The notes under the pieces were generated by a model. The model made no database searches and was not told where the DNA came from. It worked only from the letters and a program-made list of their open reading frames with translations. Of a DNA stretch of 64,000 nucleotides, positions 22,616 to 36,382 are shown piece by piece. The stretch spans positions 3,596,001 to 3,660,000 of the forward strand of contig JBCAMK010000001.1 of assembly GCA_038503065.1 (NCBI GenBank), in the 5' to 3' direction. This DNA comes from Paragyromitra xinjiangensis (Eukaryota; Ascomycota; Pezizomycetes; Pezizales; Discinaceae). Within the stretch, counting starts at the first letter, position 1, and every line of letters begins with the position of its first letter. The position numbers and the translations under genes were made by a program.

Positions 22616-23488
22616 TCACCGCATAGATGAACTCTCTGACTCGCTAGAACCCGCCCATATGCTCCTACTCTCTAATTCCACCCCCGCCATAGCCTTAGCC
22701 ACATCCTCCAATTTTTGTGTCACATCTACCACTGACATTGCAACCCTATTAAAGTGCTCATCATTCGCCATGCGTCTCTTTCTTGCCAACAACACATCGT
22801 TTTCCGAGTCATCTTCCCTATCAAATAGCCCTCCCGCCCTTTCTCCTCTCGGTGGAGACATTGTAGCTCCCGCAAAAGCCTTCTTCCCGAACTCAGAATG
22901 CTTGTTATCTAAATCGTCTTCTTCGCTCCTCATCCATGCTTGCGCGAGCTCCACCTGCGCCGTTCGTAGCCCCTCGAGGCTTTTTGCGTGGGAGGACCCA
23001 AAGACATGATCTGCAGAGAGCTCAACCTCTTCCAGCTTTTGTTGCATCTCCGCCCACATTCTTTCATGTGTATTTGGCTCTCCAGATGTTCCTCCCCCTC
23101 CTACTGCTGCTGCCGTGGGCCGCGATACCCCTCCAACAGCTGACTGTATGGGATGCTGCATTGTGGCTGGCGTGACGATGTTCGGTGCAGATACGGAAGC
23201 GCTCGTTACAGAATCCAGCGTCGACGGGCTTGGCGGAGAGGATAGGAATTGGCGGCTAGAACGTGAATGTTGATGGTTAGGAAACCCCAGCGATGAACCA
23301 CCCAAGAAGTCAGCAGCACCTGTACCGGCGAGGAGTGAAGCAGTCGCAACGTGTGAAGCCGAGTTAATTGCGGATCCGAGTGAGAGCGCAGAGGGCTGAC
23401 GAGTTGGTGGAGGGAGGATGGAGCGTCTGTTTATTGCTGTAGCGGACATCGGCACATCTCCGCGACGTAGAGATGCTGACGAGGCCAT
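22616..23488 (-). CDS. Uncharacterised Ser/Ala-rich fungal protein with a helical core
   Basis: Single exon, 290 residues. The first 135 residues are Ser/Ala/Pro/Thr-rich and likely disordered (opening MASSASLRRGDVPMSA, then INRRSILPPPTRQPS). The conserved-looking core is HERMWAEMQQKLEEVELSA then FGSSHAKSLEGLRTAQVELA and QAWMRSEEDD (about residues 141-195), a helical pair. A second charged helix LLARKRRMANDEHFNRVAMS (about 231-250) leads to VVDVTQKLEDVAKAMAGVE. Codon pattern and uninterrupted frame support a real gene. The pattern resembles fungal disordered proteins of the DUF5315 type, but that is a recollection, not a check. No function proposed. Confidence 0.75.
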   Translation of the reverse strand: MASSASLRRGDVPMSATAINRRSILPPPTRQPSALSLGSAINSASHVATASLLAGTGAADFLGGSSLGFPNHQHSRSSRQFLSSPPSPSTLDSVTSASVSAPNIVTPATMQHPIQSAVGGVSRPTAAAVGGGGTSGEPNTHERMWAEMQQKLEEVELSADHVFGSSHAKSLEGLRTAQVELAQAWMRSEEDDLDNKHSEFGKKAFAGATMSPPRGERAGGLFDREDDSENDVLLARKRRMANDEHFNRVAMSVVDVTQKLEDVAKAMAGVELESRSIWAGSSESESSSMR

Positions 23489-24382
23489 TTGGGGAGGGGG
23501 AGGGATTATGTGTGCTCGTATTTATTTATCTGCACTTGTATCCTCAATCTGCACGCGTAAAGGCGCAGTCGCGAGCTGTGATATGAGGAAGTAATTTGTA
23601 TGGCTGCTAGGATTGATTACTCTTTCAAGATGAGAAGTGGGTGAGAGGTGCAGGGGAAGCTGTGGAACGTGGGAAGGGAGATCTTTAAATTACGGGAGCT
23701 TTGGGCACGTGAATACGCATCTTCACTTGTTTCTCATGCGATATCACTCGGATATGTTCGAAAATAAAAACATTCTTTGAAGTCCTGCTGTAAAGGGAAG
23801 TGAATTTAATCGATCCGCTGAGGGTTTCGATACGTACCACATAGTGTCACTCGAGTATCCTTTGAGTTTCTAGAAGTCGATCGAATACACCACCCAGACC
23901 CCAAGTCTGTTTCATGAGCAAAAACACTTATGACGCATATGTTCGTATAACCCCATTCAAACAGTTATCACAGAATCCAGAAGTTTTTCTCTCTTCCTCA
24001 AATCCTCAGAGAGGGAATTTGCCCTTCATCGCAACACCTTCTTTCCCCTGCTGGCTATTTAGACGATATTGGGGATTAAGGGCAATGCAATAAGGTCCTT
24101 TCTACCTAATGATGATCTCTCTACCCTGGCAGTTCTAGGAGCCAAGTCTTGGATCCGCGTTTGGTCGAGAGAAAGACTTACGGCGGGAATATAAGATCTT
24201 CGATTACCGTCTACCTAACGGTGCTCGAAGCATCTTGATAAATTGTCTTATCACTAGCTAACGAGTAGAAATGTTACTACTAAGTTCCCACTGACGAACC
24301 AACGAACAAAACCAAATAGAAGCAACACGTTTAGTGGGACTGCTCGTGCTAAAGCATACCAGAAAGATTACTAACCTGTTAT
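23489..24382. other. Intergenic region, 0.9 kb
   Basis: Upstream of the disordered-protein gene and downstream of the Ecm9/PTAR1-like gene. Unstructured, no coding frame of note. Confidence 0.6.
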
Positions 24383-25493
24383 TTAACTCCTAGTTCTCCC
24401 TCTCCTCCGGATCCATTCTAAAGCCTTTTTTTCTAGTTCCCTCTCCTTTGCTTCTTCACTTCCGATCACACTCTCATCTTCTCTCACCCATCCCTCAACT
24501 AGCTCAATTAGATACACCCTCTGCTCATCTTCTAATAGCTCACCGCTTGCTAAGACAGTCCTCAAAAATGCCCAAATACTTTCATGCCCCCTCGCCGTAC
24601 CATGCGCAAAGCACATAGCATCTTTCGTGATATCAAAGAGATGTTTCTTCGATGAACCCGGATCCGTGATTATCGGATCTCTATTCTCAGCAACCTTGAA
24701 GAACAAAAACAACAAGTATGACCAGCAACTAGTATCAGAAACATGAGCTAGACAGAACGGCGCATGTCTACCGACTAACACCAGAATTGTGGGTGTTATT
24801 TCTGGGTGGAGAGCATAAAACGTGTTCGTGATGAAGCGAGCGTAATTCCAAGCCTGCAGCAATAACCCAGGATAGGAATAGAATATGGTTCAGCGCGAAT
24901 GTTCAAGCACACATATACCTTCATCAAGAATCGGTCCTCACGTAATAATTCCGCGAATGCGCCTCTCCACTCCTTTCAACGACCTTTATCTCTTCCTCTA
25001 GACCCCCCTCGTTCAATATACCAACTCCATATCGCTCCACGAGCCATCGGCGATAATGCCATAGCAGCGGGCTCTTATTATGCTTTGCCAACGTGCTCGT
25101 CAACACACTTTCTAGCCACTTCACTTCCTCCCTTGGTGTCACCATTCCTAGCTCATCTCGGAGGAGTATCCGTCTCCTCGTATTAACAGCCGTTAGGTTC
25201 TCCGCGCCTACAAGGAGGAGTATCAAGCTCGCGTTTAGGAGCGCTCTTGCGTCCCCTGTACTCCATTTCTGGGGATCTGAGGAGTGAGTCAAAAGCGATT
25301 TAAATGTGGAATTGGCAGATATGAACGCCTTTATTAGGAATGGTTTTGGGATGCCGATGTTTGGGCCCTCTGTTAGTAGTTGTGGGTCAGGATTGGTGGG
25401 GGAGGAGGGCCGGAATTCGATGTTGACCGAGGTGCCACGGCGAGTATTGAAGAACGTGGAAAGCTGGGAGGCTGGGGATTCCTGGGATGCCAT
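24383..25493 (-). CDS. Protein prenyltransferase alpha-subunit-repeat protein (PTAR1/Ecm9-like)
   Basis: Two exons: 25493-24942 and 24853-24383; intron 24854-24941 (GTGAGG...CTGCAG); 340 residues. Splicing joins RNYY to AWNYARF, re-creating a prenyltransferase alpha repeat (N-Y-x-A-W-x-Y-A-R). Other repeats: LLWHYRRWLVERYG (about 141-154), DTSCWSYLLFLFFKV and HESIWAFLRTVL. In farnesyl/geranylgeranyl transferases these helical hairpins wrap the beta subunit, but here they are few and divergent, as in PTAR1 and yeast Ecm9, whose roles are poorly defined (PTAR1 pairs with RABGGTB to prenylate Ykt6-like substrates). Possible partner: a Rab geranylgeranyltransferase beta subunit. The fold is fairly certain, the substrate is not. 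Confidence 0.78.
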
Positions 25494-26382
25494 ATATACG
25501 TCTATGCGCTATAACAGCAGCCTTTTGATATGGTGATGTTCTTGATTTGAGCGTCAACCAACTTGTGGAGACTGGAGACTGGAATGCCAAGACGCGATGC
25601 CATCAAGCGAGTTTCAGGCTATGTCTCGGTTCTCAGATCACTCGGCCTATCACTGGACCCTGCTCGTTTCAATAAATAACTTGAATACAGCCTTCACATA
25701 AGCTTAACCTAGATAAAGCTGGTGGCACAGTAGGGGATTCAAATTCTGAAACCGAAGCATAGCTGATACGAAACTTGGTGCCCAAGAGATATCCAAGCTA
25801 TTTGTCACCGTTGTTTCTGGTCTGTACGACGTACTAGAGAGAAAGAAACCAAAGCTTATGATTCTTTTCTGGATTCTCCCTCAACTCCTAGCAAAAAAAA
25901 CCGCCCTGTATAAACATATACGAACCAGCATATTTATCCTTTCTGGGGCCAAGAGCCCAAAAAGAGAAGAAAATGAAGCTCCAAAAAAAGATATGGTACA
26001 CAGAAAAAGCCGTACACAATCCCAGGAAGCCGAAAATGGAATAAAGAGAAAAAAAATTACTATAAAGTAACACCACCTTACAACTTTGAGCGATAATATC
26101 TGTCTGATTTTTTTTCCGGTTCCACCGTCATTACACCCGGTGCCATGGGAACCAGGAATAATGTAATAAAAAGAAAATTTCCAAAAAGAATAAACTCATC
26201 GTGGATAGGCAATAATTAAATATATAAAGAAGTCTTGTTGGCAAATCAAAATCAAAGAAGAAACAAGGCGAAAACCTCAAACATAGACGGAAACGAGAGC
26301 ACGTGGGAAATAGATGAACCGCCTACCAAGGAGCGGGGAGAGATCCTATGGTGCATAGGTTAGCTCTCTATAAGAACAAACA
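25494..26382. other. Intergenic region, 0.9 kb, A-rich
   Basis: Upstream of the Ecm9/PTAR1-like gene and downstream of the cupredoxin gene. A-rich tracts (25900-26240). No supported frame. Confidence 0.6.
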
Positions 26383-27489
26383 TTAGTTGGAGGAGTTAGA
26401 ATTACCTCCATATCCACCGTAAGCGCCAATGCCATCACCCTGAGGATATGCGCCAACACCGCAGAAGCAGGCACATTGGCAAGAGGCACCACCTTCATTC
26501 CATCCAGTAACGATGGGGGCAGCAGAAGCAGTCGCTGCAACATCGGTGACCAGGGAAGTGGTGGTAGTTGCGGCAGCCGATGAACCAGCAACCAAGGTCA
26601 CTGTACCAACCGCGGTGGCAGTGACGGCAGCCACAGATGTCGAGGTAGCAGCCACAGTCCCATTGATGCTGATAGCAGCCATTTTGAACGCATCAAAGCT
26701 CTTATCGACAGTAGGATTGATAGCGAAAACCATACCCTTTCCGCAGTGGTTCCCGGTTCGCTGTTTACAATACCACCAAGTTGGGTCCGTAGAGGTAACG
26801 GTGTAATCAAAGGTAGGAGCAGGGACGACGGTATTGTTGGGATTTGACATGAAACCCGAGTCCGGCGCGTCAGCGGCTTGCTTATTGCAGGGCTTCGCGA
26901 ACGTTGACTCAGTAGCGGTATGATTTTGTGACATGAAGACAAAGTGGACGACATCATTGACCGCTGCTGTGATCTGGTCGGGTGTATAGACCAATCCGGC
27001 AGTACCACCAACGACGACCTATAGTAATTCTAATTAGCGACGAATTCATGTATATTATAAATGGGTTATTCCACCCAGCGCACGACTTACAGTATGTGTC
27101 ATCACGTCCCCTTGGGCCATAGGTGGGGCCATGGAGGCAGTATAAGCAACTGCCATTGATGTGGTGTCGTACATCATGGCCGAGGTTGTAGTATCATGCA
27201 TCATGGCAATACTAGTCGTCTCTTGAACCAAAGCCATTGCTGTAGTATCATGCATCATGGCAGAACTCGTAGTAGTCTCGTGCATCATGGCTGAACTTGT
27301 AGTAGCCTCGTAAGCCATCATTGTGGATGTTGAAGCCTCCATAGCCATGGCAGGAGGAGTATACGCAGCAGCCTGAGAAGCCCATGAAGTGGAAGTATCA
27401 GCTGACGACGAATCGGCCATTGCCATTGCATAGTTGTTAGCAAAAGCCCCGGTGGCGGAGACAACAGAGAACGCCGTGAGAAGTCTCAT
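26383..27489 (-). CDS. Secreted cupredoxin-like serine/threonine-rich protein
   Basis: Two exons: 27489-27091 and 27018-26383; intron 27019-27090 (GTAAGT...TATAG); 344 residues. Signal peptide MRLLTAFSVVSATGAFA (1-17). Residues about 55-115 are degenerate ten-residue repeats of the TTSSAMMHETT type, probably O-glycosylated. Then a cupredoxin domain: VVVGGTAGLVYTPDQITAAV, NDVVHFVFMSQNHTATESTF, then WWYCKQRTGNHCGKGMVFAI, with the His, Cys, His and Met expected of a type-1 copper site. The tail is Thr/Ala/Val-rich, then a Cys cluster (CQCACFCG) and Gly/Tyr/Asn. Such proteins lie in the fungal cell wall or outer membrane face. No hydrophobic GPI tail is visible with this end; a GTAATT at about 26394 could allow an alternative last exon. 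Confidence 0.85.
27151..27315. repeat. Coding minisatellite of about 30-nt units in the cupredoxin gene
   Basis: Repeated GCATCATGGC-centred units at intervals of about 30 nt encode the MMH(D/E)TT(T)SSA peptide repeat. Unit spacing is a multiple of 3, so copy number can change without frameshift. Confidence 0.8.
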
Positions 27490-28541
27490 TTTGTGGGATT
27501 GATTTGACAAAAAATTACTATCTCGATGAAGTGGAAGAGTTCTAAAACCGAATGATTGAGGCCGCTCAGCGGAAAAAAGGTAAGAAGGCAATAAAAACCG
27601 CTGTAATTGCAAGAGAGGGTCGATATATGCACAGAATGTAAAATTGCGAGTCCCGACTCGTGGTAAAAAGAAAGCGAAAGAACTACGAAGGAAGGAAACG
27701 ACTCGGTCCAAGAAAGAGTGCAAGTGGGATGAGGAGCAGGAAAGAGATAATGGGGCGGGTAGGTTTATGTTTATATTCATACTCTGAAGTTCCAACCCCC
27801 GTATCCCGACATATGTTGCTCGGCGATAGTGGGTGCACAACATATCATCCGTACACGGTACCTACGTCCCTAGGCGCAACTTCATTTTCCTCACAAGGAA
27901 CTTTGTCACAGTCCTCTATTCAGAACCCTGTTGCAGATTCCCGAACCGGTGATTGACAAGAGTTCGTGGGTAACATCCCCGAAGAATCCTTGGTAGTAGT
28001 GGTAAACCATCTGTAAACAGGGGATGCAGCGCCTCGCTTGTGGTGGGGGAGGAGAGGGGGGGAGGAGTGGCGTCTTGTTGGCGTCTGGAAACGTGTGTCA
28101 GAAGGCTTGTCTTCGTTTGAGTTGGGCACTAGGCGCCGAGTGACAGGGTTATGGAAGCCAGCCATTTCCCTTTTTGGGTGCCAGGTGCAACGCCCAACAC
28201 ACATTCTTCCTCGGCCGCGATCTTGTTCATTCTCTCAAACCTTTCTCTCCGTGCATATTCCGTCTCACAACCCTAGCACATGCACGCATTCTTCTCCTGT
28301 ACTAGAAATTTGAGAACAAAAAAAACTAAAGGTTGGGATTTTCTTTGCCGCACCTTCTTCAAGAAATTTTACTAATTCATCCTTGTGCCATTTCCCTTCC
28401 AATACCACCCATGCTTTTTAATCGTTTAAGGCCTCCTGCCATTTTGACCTCCTGTAGTGCCAACCCCCCAGAATAGGAAGATGGCGATGTTCTTTGGTCC
28501 TTTTTTTTGAATCACCACCATATCCATTGCTATTTTAGAGA
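27490..28541. other. Intergenic region, 1.05 kb
   Basis: Promoter of the cupredoxin gene and 3' flank of smn1. Open frames such as 27920-28204 (minus) show no protein character. G-rich patch at 28030-28075. No repeat recognised. Confidence 0.6.
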
Positions 28542-29531
28542 CTATGCATACTGATTCCCGTGTGCCTGCTGTTGCCCTTCGTAGAATCCAGTATAGTAAC
28601 CTGCGAAATACCAGGACATCATGAGATTCCGCAGAGCTTCATTGTCTGTAATTTACAAAGAAAACCGAGGGCAGTCAGCAGCAGTAAAACATCATGAACT
28701 AGGGCGATATAAACCGAAAGCTATTACGCAAGTAGGAAAACGGGGTACTAACCCTTTACGTCCCCAGGAAAATTTTGTGGAAACGGCGGCGGCGGTGGTA
28801 GGGAGTTTCGCGTTTGGCTAGGTACACTTGGGGCGCTTTGATCTCCCAAGTTTTCTACGGGGGGTTGCTTGTGATTCGTACTCCCAGAGTCAAGATTCGA
28901 GGCCTGGTGAAGCTTATAGTTAACTTCCCGTTTCTAGCTTTCACTTTTCGTTTCGGCGCCTGTTTGCCATACCTGAAGCTGCTCACGGTCGCCCTCCTGT
29001 TTCGCGAGGTTGTCAAATTCCAAGGCAAGGGCTTGGGGCGCAGTTACTTGCGCTTCCGTTTCAACCGTTTCTTCCACATATTCCATCTCTCCATCTTCAA
29101 TGGAAGCCTGGTAAGAGGTGTCGATAATATTATCTCCTTCTTCTTGAACCCTGCCATCATTGGTAAAACGTTCCCGATATTATAGCCTCTTAGACGGGGA
29201 ACATACTGATTTGAGGCAGGCGCATCTCTCATCGCCGCTTCTTCCGCATTCTCTGCCTCACTTAGGATTTTTAACTTATCCTCCCCAGTAACTTCGATAC
29301 TGTGATACTTCTGATGCGGATTACTCACAACGTTAGCTAGGAGAGCCCCCTGGATCGCCCAGTTTGATAAACCGCTCGATCCTATTTGGTCATTAAGCCT
29401 TTCTGGGGTGAAGTAAACCCACGGAGACGGGATCTGACCTTGTATTCCTGGAGAGCTTCATCCCAAGCATTAACCAATGCTGAATCATCCCAAATCTCAT
29501 CGTGTGTAAGCAAGTTCTCCGAGGAAGCCAT
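28542..29531 (-). CDS. smn1: Survival motor neuron (SMN) homologue, no visible Tudor domain
   Basis: Five exons: 29531-29439, 29310-29207, 29150-28973, 28903-28753 and 28645-28542; introns 128, 56, 69 and 107 nt; 209 residues. The N-terminus HDEIWDDSALVNAWDEALQ plus EYKKYHSIE (junction 1/2) is the Gemin2-binding helix of SMN. The C-terminus NLMMSWYFAGYYTGFYEG contains a full YG-box, YxxGYxxGxxxG at residues 188-199, which drives SMN oligomerisation. Between them is an acidic stretch and a Pro-rich segment (SLPPPPPFPQNFPG). No Tudor fold is visible, as in S. pombe Smn1. The SMN-Gemin2 complex loads Sm rings onto spliceosomal U snRNAs. The first donor is the weaker GTCAGA, chosen because it gives the conserved YKKYHS. 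Only pieces of the gene are visible as open frames. Confidence 0.93.
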
Positions 29532-30425
29532 GGCGTTTATGAGTGTGTACCGAGACTCAAGAATTTCAGTGCGACTAACGCCTTGAACGAATTTCGGTAG
29601 AACTGTGCGATTGAGCATAAGCTGGGTCTTGGGAAACGCGTCGAAATTAACTAAAGAGCTTCTTCGCCAAGACTCAAAAGCCAAGGCGGCCAAAAGTTAG
29701 TCTTGCCGCCATGTCTCACGTGACACCAAGACTATTTAAAAAGGCATCCGCTTGCGACAAACGAAGATTTTTTCAACTTCACATCACTCATAAAACGACA
29801 GTTCTCTTTCCCATCGTCTCCTCATGGAGAAGTTTACTAACTACAACTTTGTACCTAAATTCAATCCAATTCAGCTCGTTCATATATTTCCTTTAGTTCC
29901 ACTCCGTCCTTGATTAATTTTCACGACCGGCACTTTCGAAGCTTTGACGTATCTTTTCCCTTGGTCGTTGAAGTCAAAAAGTTTTTTGAGCCTAGAATAC
30001 GTGCCTTACCTTTCTCCGAGAGGATGGGAGGAAGGCCTCTTATGTATCTGGCGGCGGCTTAAGCGGTTTTACTGTGTGGGCCGTTGCCTCGAATTAAGAG
30101 ATACATATTTACCTGTGGTACTCTTTAAAATGGTCTTAACAAAACTCAAATCTGCATAATATAAAATCTTCTATCTATTCACACCATTGAATTTTTAGCG
30201 AGGATGTACATGTAGTCATCCCGAGAAGAGGAGCCACACCGCCACCAACGTGTCCACCTGAAATATCACATTTGCTCCACGACTCTACATGAGTTCATGG
30301 CCGTGACCATCAGGAATTTGCTCCTAAAGAATACCTTATATTATATATAAAATAACAAGCGCACGCCACACAAAACAAAGATATCCTATTACCGCCAATG
30401 CAGCAGAGTAAACCCCTAGTTATAC
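29532..30425. other. Intergenic region, 0.9 kb
   Basis: Promoter of smn1 on the left; 3' flank of the DUF7598-like gene on the right. A plus-strand TATTTAAAAAGG with following pyrimidine-rich sequence (29733-29830) looks like a core promoter, but no coding frame follows. One TACATGTA at 30207. Confidence 0.5.
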
Positions 30426-31465
30426 CTAAGCATACGGATTCTTAGGAGGTTGAGAATATGGATTTCCCTCAACGGAATAGCCAACTACAGAAGGTTGCGA
30501 GTAAAAGCTGGAAGGAGCTCCAGAGACCGCAGAGTAAGATCTCTCATGTGTCGCTGTCGCCGACGGTCTAGAATACGATCTCTCAGCTTTCCTCGCAGTG
30601 GCACATGGATATAAGCCCCTAGAAGACGCTACCGAAGCAGATCTCTCGATACCCCGTTCCGATGAAGCCCCGGAAGCTGCCAAGCTCAACTCCCCCATGC
30701 TTGCTCCAGAGAGGGTCTTTTTCGAGGATTGCGAATAAGCTCGTTGAGGACGCTCAAGCTCTAACGGCCCATCGATCACCTGGACTTCTTCTAGGACCGT
30801 GACAGGCGGTTCCTTGTCCAAAGAGTTTTGGGTCCTAGAGCGGAACGTGCGAGCGGTCGTATGGGTTTGAGAGCAAGAGTAGACATAAGACTGCATATAG
30901 TGAGGCTAGTGTAAACTAACGAGAACGATGGGTAACTACTACAGAGAGACTTACAGCTAGAAAACTCATCACACCTACAGCACCGACTATGATACCAGCT
31001 GCCATCAACAATGCGTTAAAGGAGTATCCAATGTTTTCTTTAGACGTATTACGTTCGTTGAGATTTCCGAGAAGCTGAAATCCAATGATTATCTCAGCGA
31101 CTCCCACGCCGACAAGAGAGGAATTTGGACCGAAAAGAGGCCACCGTCGTTCGTAATATGACGGGAAATACCCGATCTCGGAGAAAAAGATGAGGACTAA
31201 GATATTATGTCAGGAAAATATTGATGGGGGTTGAAGGGATTATACCGCAGAAAATGGAGAGAACAATATTATTCAAGACGTCAAACAAAAAATACTACAG
31301 TGAAGGAAGTGTCAGCATAAGTTAAACAGAAGGAAACGGGAAGACTACTCTTGACAATATGAAGCTCTTCACAAGGGTAGCCATAGCGGCAATGACGGCC
31401 ATCACCAGGGCGATGATGCTAAAAACGCGAATGATGTTAAGAATGATATAACCTCTGGTCACCAT
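30426..31465 (-). CDS. Fungal four-helix membrane protein, DUF7598-like
   Basis: Four exons: 31465-31349, 31294-31246, 31196-30955 and 30890-30426; introns 54, 49 and 64 nt; 290 residues, phases consistent. It opens MVTRGYIILNIIRVFSIIAL, then helix 2 YFLFDVLNNIVLSIFCVLIF, the loop SEIGYFPSYYERRWPLFGP, helix 3 LVGVGVAEIIIGFQLLGNLN, and helix 4 ALLMAAGIIVGAVGVMSFLA. This topology and the WPLF..G...G loop match the fungus-specific DUF7598 membrane family. The C-terminal 150 residues are cytosolic and Ser/Tyr/Arg-rich with repeats of ERSYS and ending SQPPKNPYA, probably a phosphorylated tail. Function unknown. Confidence 0.85.
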
Positions 31466-32249
31466 CTCAAACTTGTTTAAGTTTTTTGTAGAAATTCCGG
31501 GAGTGGAAGGGTAAGAACAAAAGAATTTTTGCTGCCAGTAGCTATTGGAGCAGAAATCAATGGTTGAAAGACTAAAAAAAGGTTCTCAGAAGACAGTGGG
31601 ATGAAGGTAAGGGAAAGGGCTTGCGGGGGAAGGTTCGCTAGGGAGAGATCTTGGGCGGAGTCGACTGAGAATATTTATAAGTGGTAAAGAGCGACTGTAT
31701 CACTAGAGCTTACCAGGTAAGAATACTCGCAAGGCGTTATTAGCACAAAAAGCAATTCAATTAGTTCAGCTACCATTCGGTACGATAATGGCATACATGT
31801 ACTTGAATGACGATACATCAATAGCAGTGATAGATATTGCAGATCAACGAAAGTTACCATTCTATGCCTGAGACTACATATATGCAACATATGGCAAGCG
31901 TTTGAAAGAATTTTGCATGCACATACTCTATGTACGTACATTAAAACTCCAAAAAGAAGTACAGATAAAGTAATAGAAGTGACTGGTGGCTGGTATCGAT
32001 AATACATCGAAACTAAGAATATATAGTACCATACTACCTCTCGATTAGCGAAAAGTGAGGCTGGGCCATCAAACCCTAACCCCGACGCCGCCCACCTGGC
32101 AACTCCCCATTTAGATTCTTTCCCCTTTCCTCTATTCCCTTCCTTCACCTTCTCTAAAATCATTTATCACATCCAGCGTAACTGTTTTTCAGCCCCACTA
32201 TAGATTTCACTAAATCTCTATCAAGAAATACTTAGCACAGCTTACCGCC
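31466..32249. promoter_or_regulatory. Divergent promoter region (DUF7598-like gene and SERF gene)
   Basis: Head-to-head arrangement, 784 nt. Pyrimidine tract on the minus side just before the DUF7598-like ATG. On the right, AAACCCTAACC (32074-32084, telobox-like) about 170 nt before the SERF ATG. One TACATGTA at 31794. A minus-strand 162-residue frame (31675-32163) covers this region but is not protein-like. Confidence 0.5.
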
Positions 32250-32821
32250 ATGACTCGTGGTAATCAGGTACGAACCTTTTTTTTCTGCTCTCATACATCC
32301 CTAAATTTTTGAAAGCTTGAAAGACTTGCTAATTTACCTTTCCTACAGCGCGAACGAGATCGGATGAAGGCCCAGAAGGCCGCCGGTAGCCAGGTAAGCT
32401 TTACCTCCTCCAGCTCCTACCCAGCGACAAATTCGAAACAAGAAACTAACCCTTTGCCAACAGAAAAACAAATCTGCGGTGAATATATCCTCCTCAATCT
32501 ACGCCCAGGAAAACTCTTAGCTTAAATTCCCGTCTCCAGAAATCCGGAACCGAAATGCAACGAGACAAAGAACAAGTCGCCGAGATAATGCGCCGAAAGC
32601 AACAAGAAGGTAAATACCAAACTTAACCTGGAGAAAGCCAGCAAAACATTCCATCAACACCAAGCTGGGAGCAACCAAACCAGGCTTCTTCTTCCCTCTA
32701 CTACCGCCACTCCCTTTCTATCCGGAATTACTAACCCAACCCGTAAAATATAGCTGAAGAAAAACGGAAAGCCGATGCTGCCAAAGCCGGCGGCAGCAGT
32801 GATCCGCCGAAGAAAAAGTAA
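32250..32821 (+). CDS. SERF / 4F5-family small charged protein
   Basis: Five tiny exons: 32250-32267 (18 nt), 32349-32393 (45), 32464-32478 (15), 32540-32609 (70) and 32754-32821 (68); all introns GT-AG; 71 residues. The protein begins MTRGNQRERDRMKAQKAAGS, the signature of the SERF/4F5 family, followed by QKNKSAKSGTEMQRDKEQ and the basic tail of the family (SDPPKKK at the end). SERF proteins (MOAG-4 in worms, SERF1/2 in humans, YDL085C-A in yeast) are small, highly charged, RNA- and protein-binding, and speed amyloid aggregation in other species. No exon is long enough to be seen as an ORF, so this gene is easily missed. Its 3' end converges with GLR1. Confidence 0.93.
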
Positions 32822-33449
32822 CGAAAAGATGCGCCGAGTGAACTACCCAAAACTTAGAGAGACACCGGCGATGAAGAGATTACGAGTTATCACGGCGAGT
32901 ACGGAGTATCGATATGAAATGTAGCCTGGGTTGCCGTATGGTGGGGAAGAGCGCCGTCGTTTTTGTTCGCTTGTTTTGATTTCAGCCGTTCTTCTTGACT
33001 TGAATCTTTGAAATTATACCGGGAAGAATTTTCTGGCTCTTCCTAGTTTGTTTTCTTGCCCACCTTTTTCCAACGCTGTACTTGGTTCATTAGCTCCATT
33101 ACTGAAGGATACCGGTCAATTGAATATATATAAATGCGTCGTCAAACAATTGCTTTCCATCCATCATTCATTTTACCTGTCCCCTATTATAGAAGGAATC
33201 CTCCCTAAAAAAAGTCACATAAATAACGCTATTTTCTATGAACTCCCAGCCAACTGTGAGTCCGCAAATACACACTCCGTTTCATGCCCTCCGTCATACT
33301 CTATCACTCATCAGTCTGATCCCGAACAGACTTTTACGATACCGCAAGACACGACCCCCTCGTCAGAAAAAATGTGTATTTGCCAAACGATCTATCCTAC
33401 ATACTAGTGTGCCTTACCTTCAAGTCAGACTCATACACCAGACCCGAAT
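32822..33449. other. Convergent intergenic spacer
   Basis: 3' flanks of the SERF gene and GLR1. Frames at 33048-33407 and 33238-33633 are antisense or flank readings without protein character. Nothing structured. Confidence 0.6.

Positions 33450-36382
<2,933 letters not shown>

Noticed and set aside
30926..31107. Start of the DUF7598-like protein at the Met/Val of the third exon (63-residue frame)
   Set aside because: Two upstream exons join in phase and supply the first two conserved helices.
31675..32163. 162-residue minus-strand open frame
   Set aside because: It covers the divergent promoter of two supported genes, is rich in Leu/Ser/Tyr without ordered motifs, and shows no splice logic.
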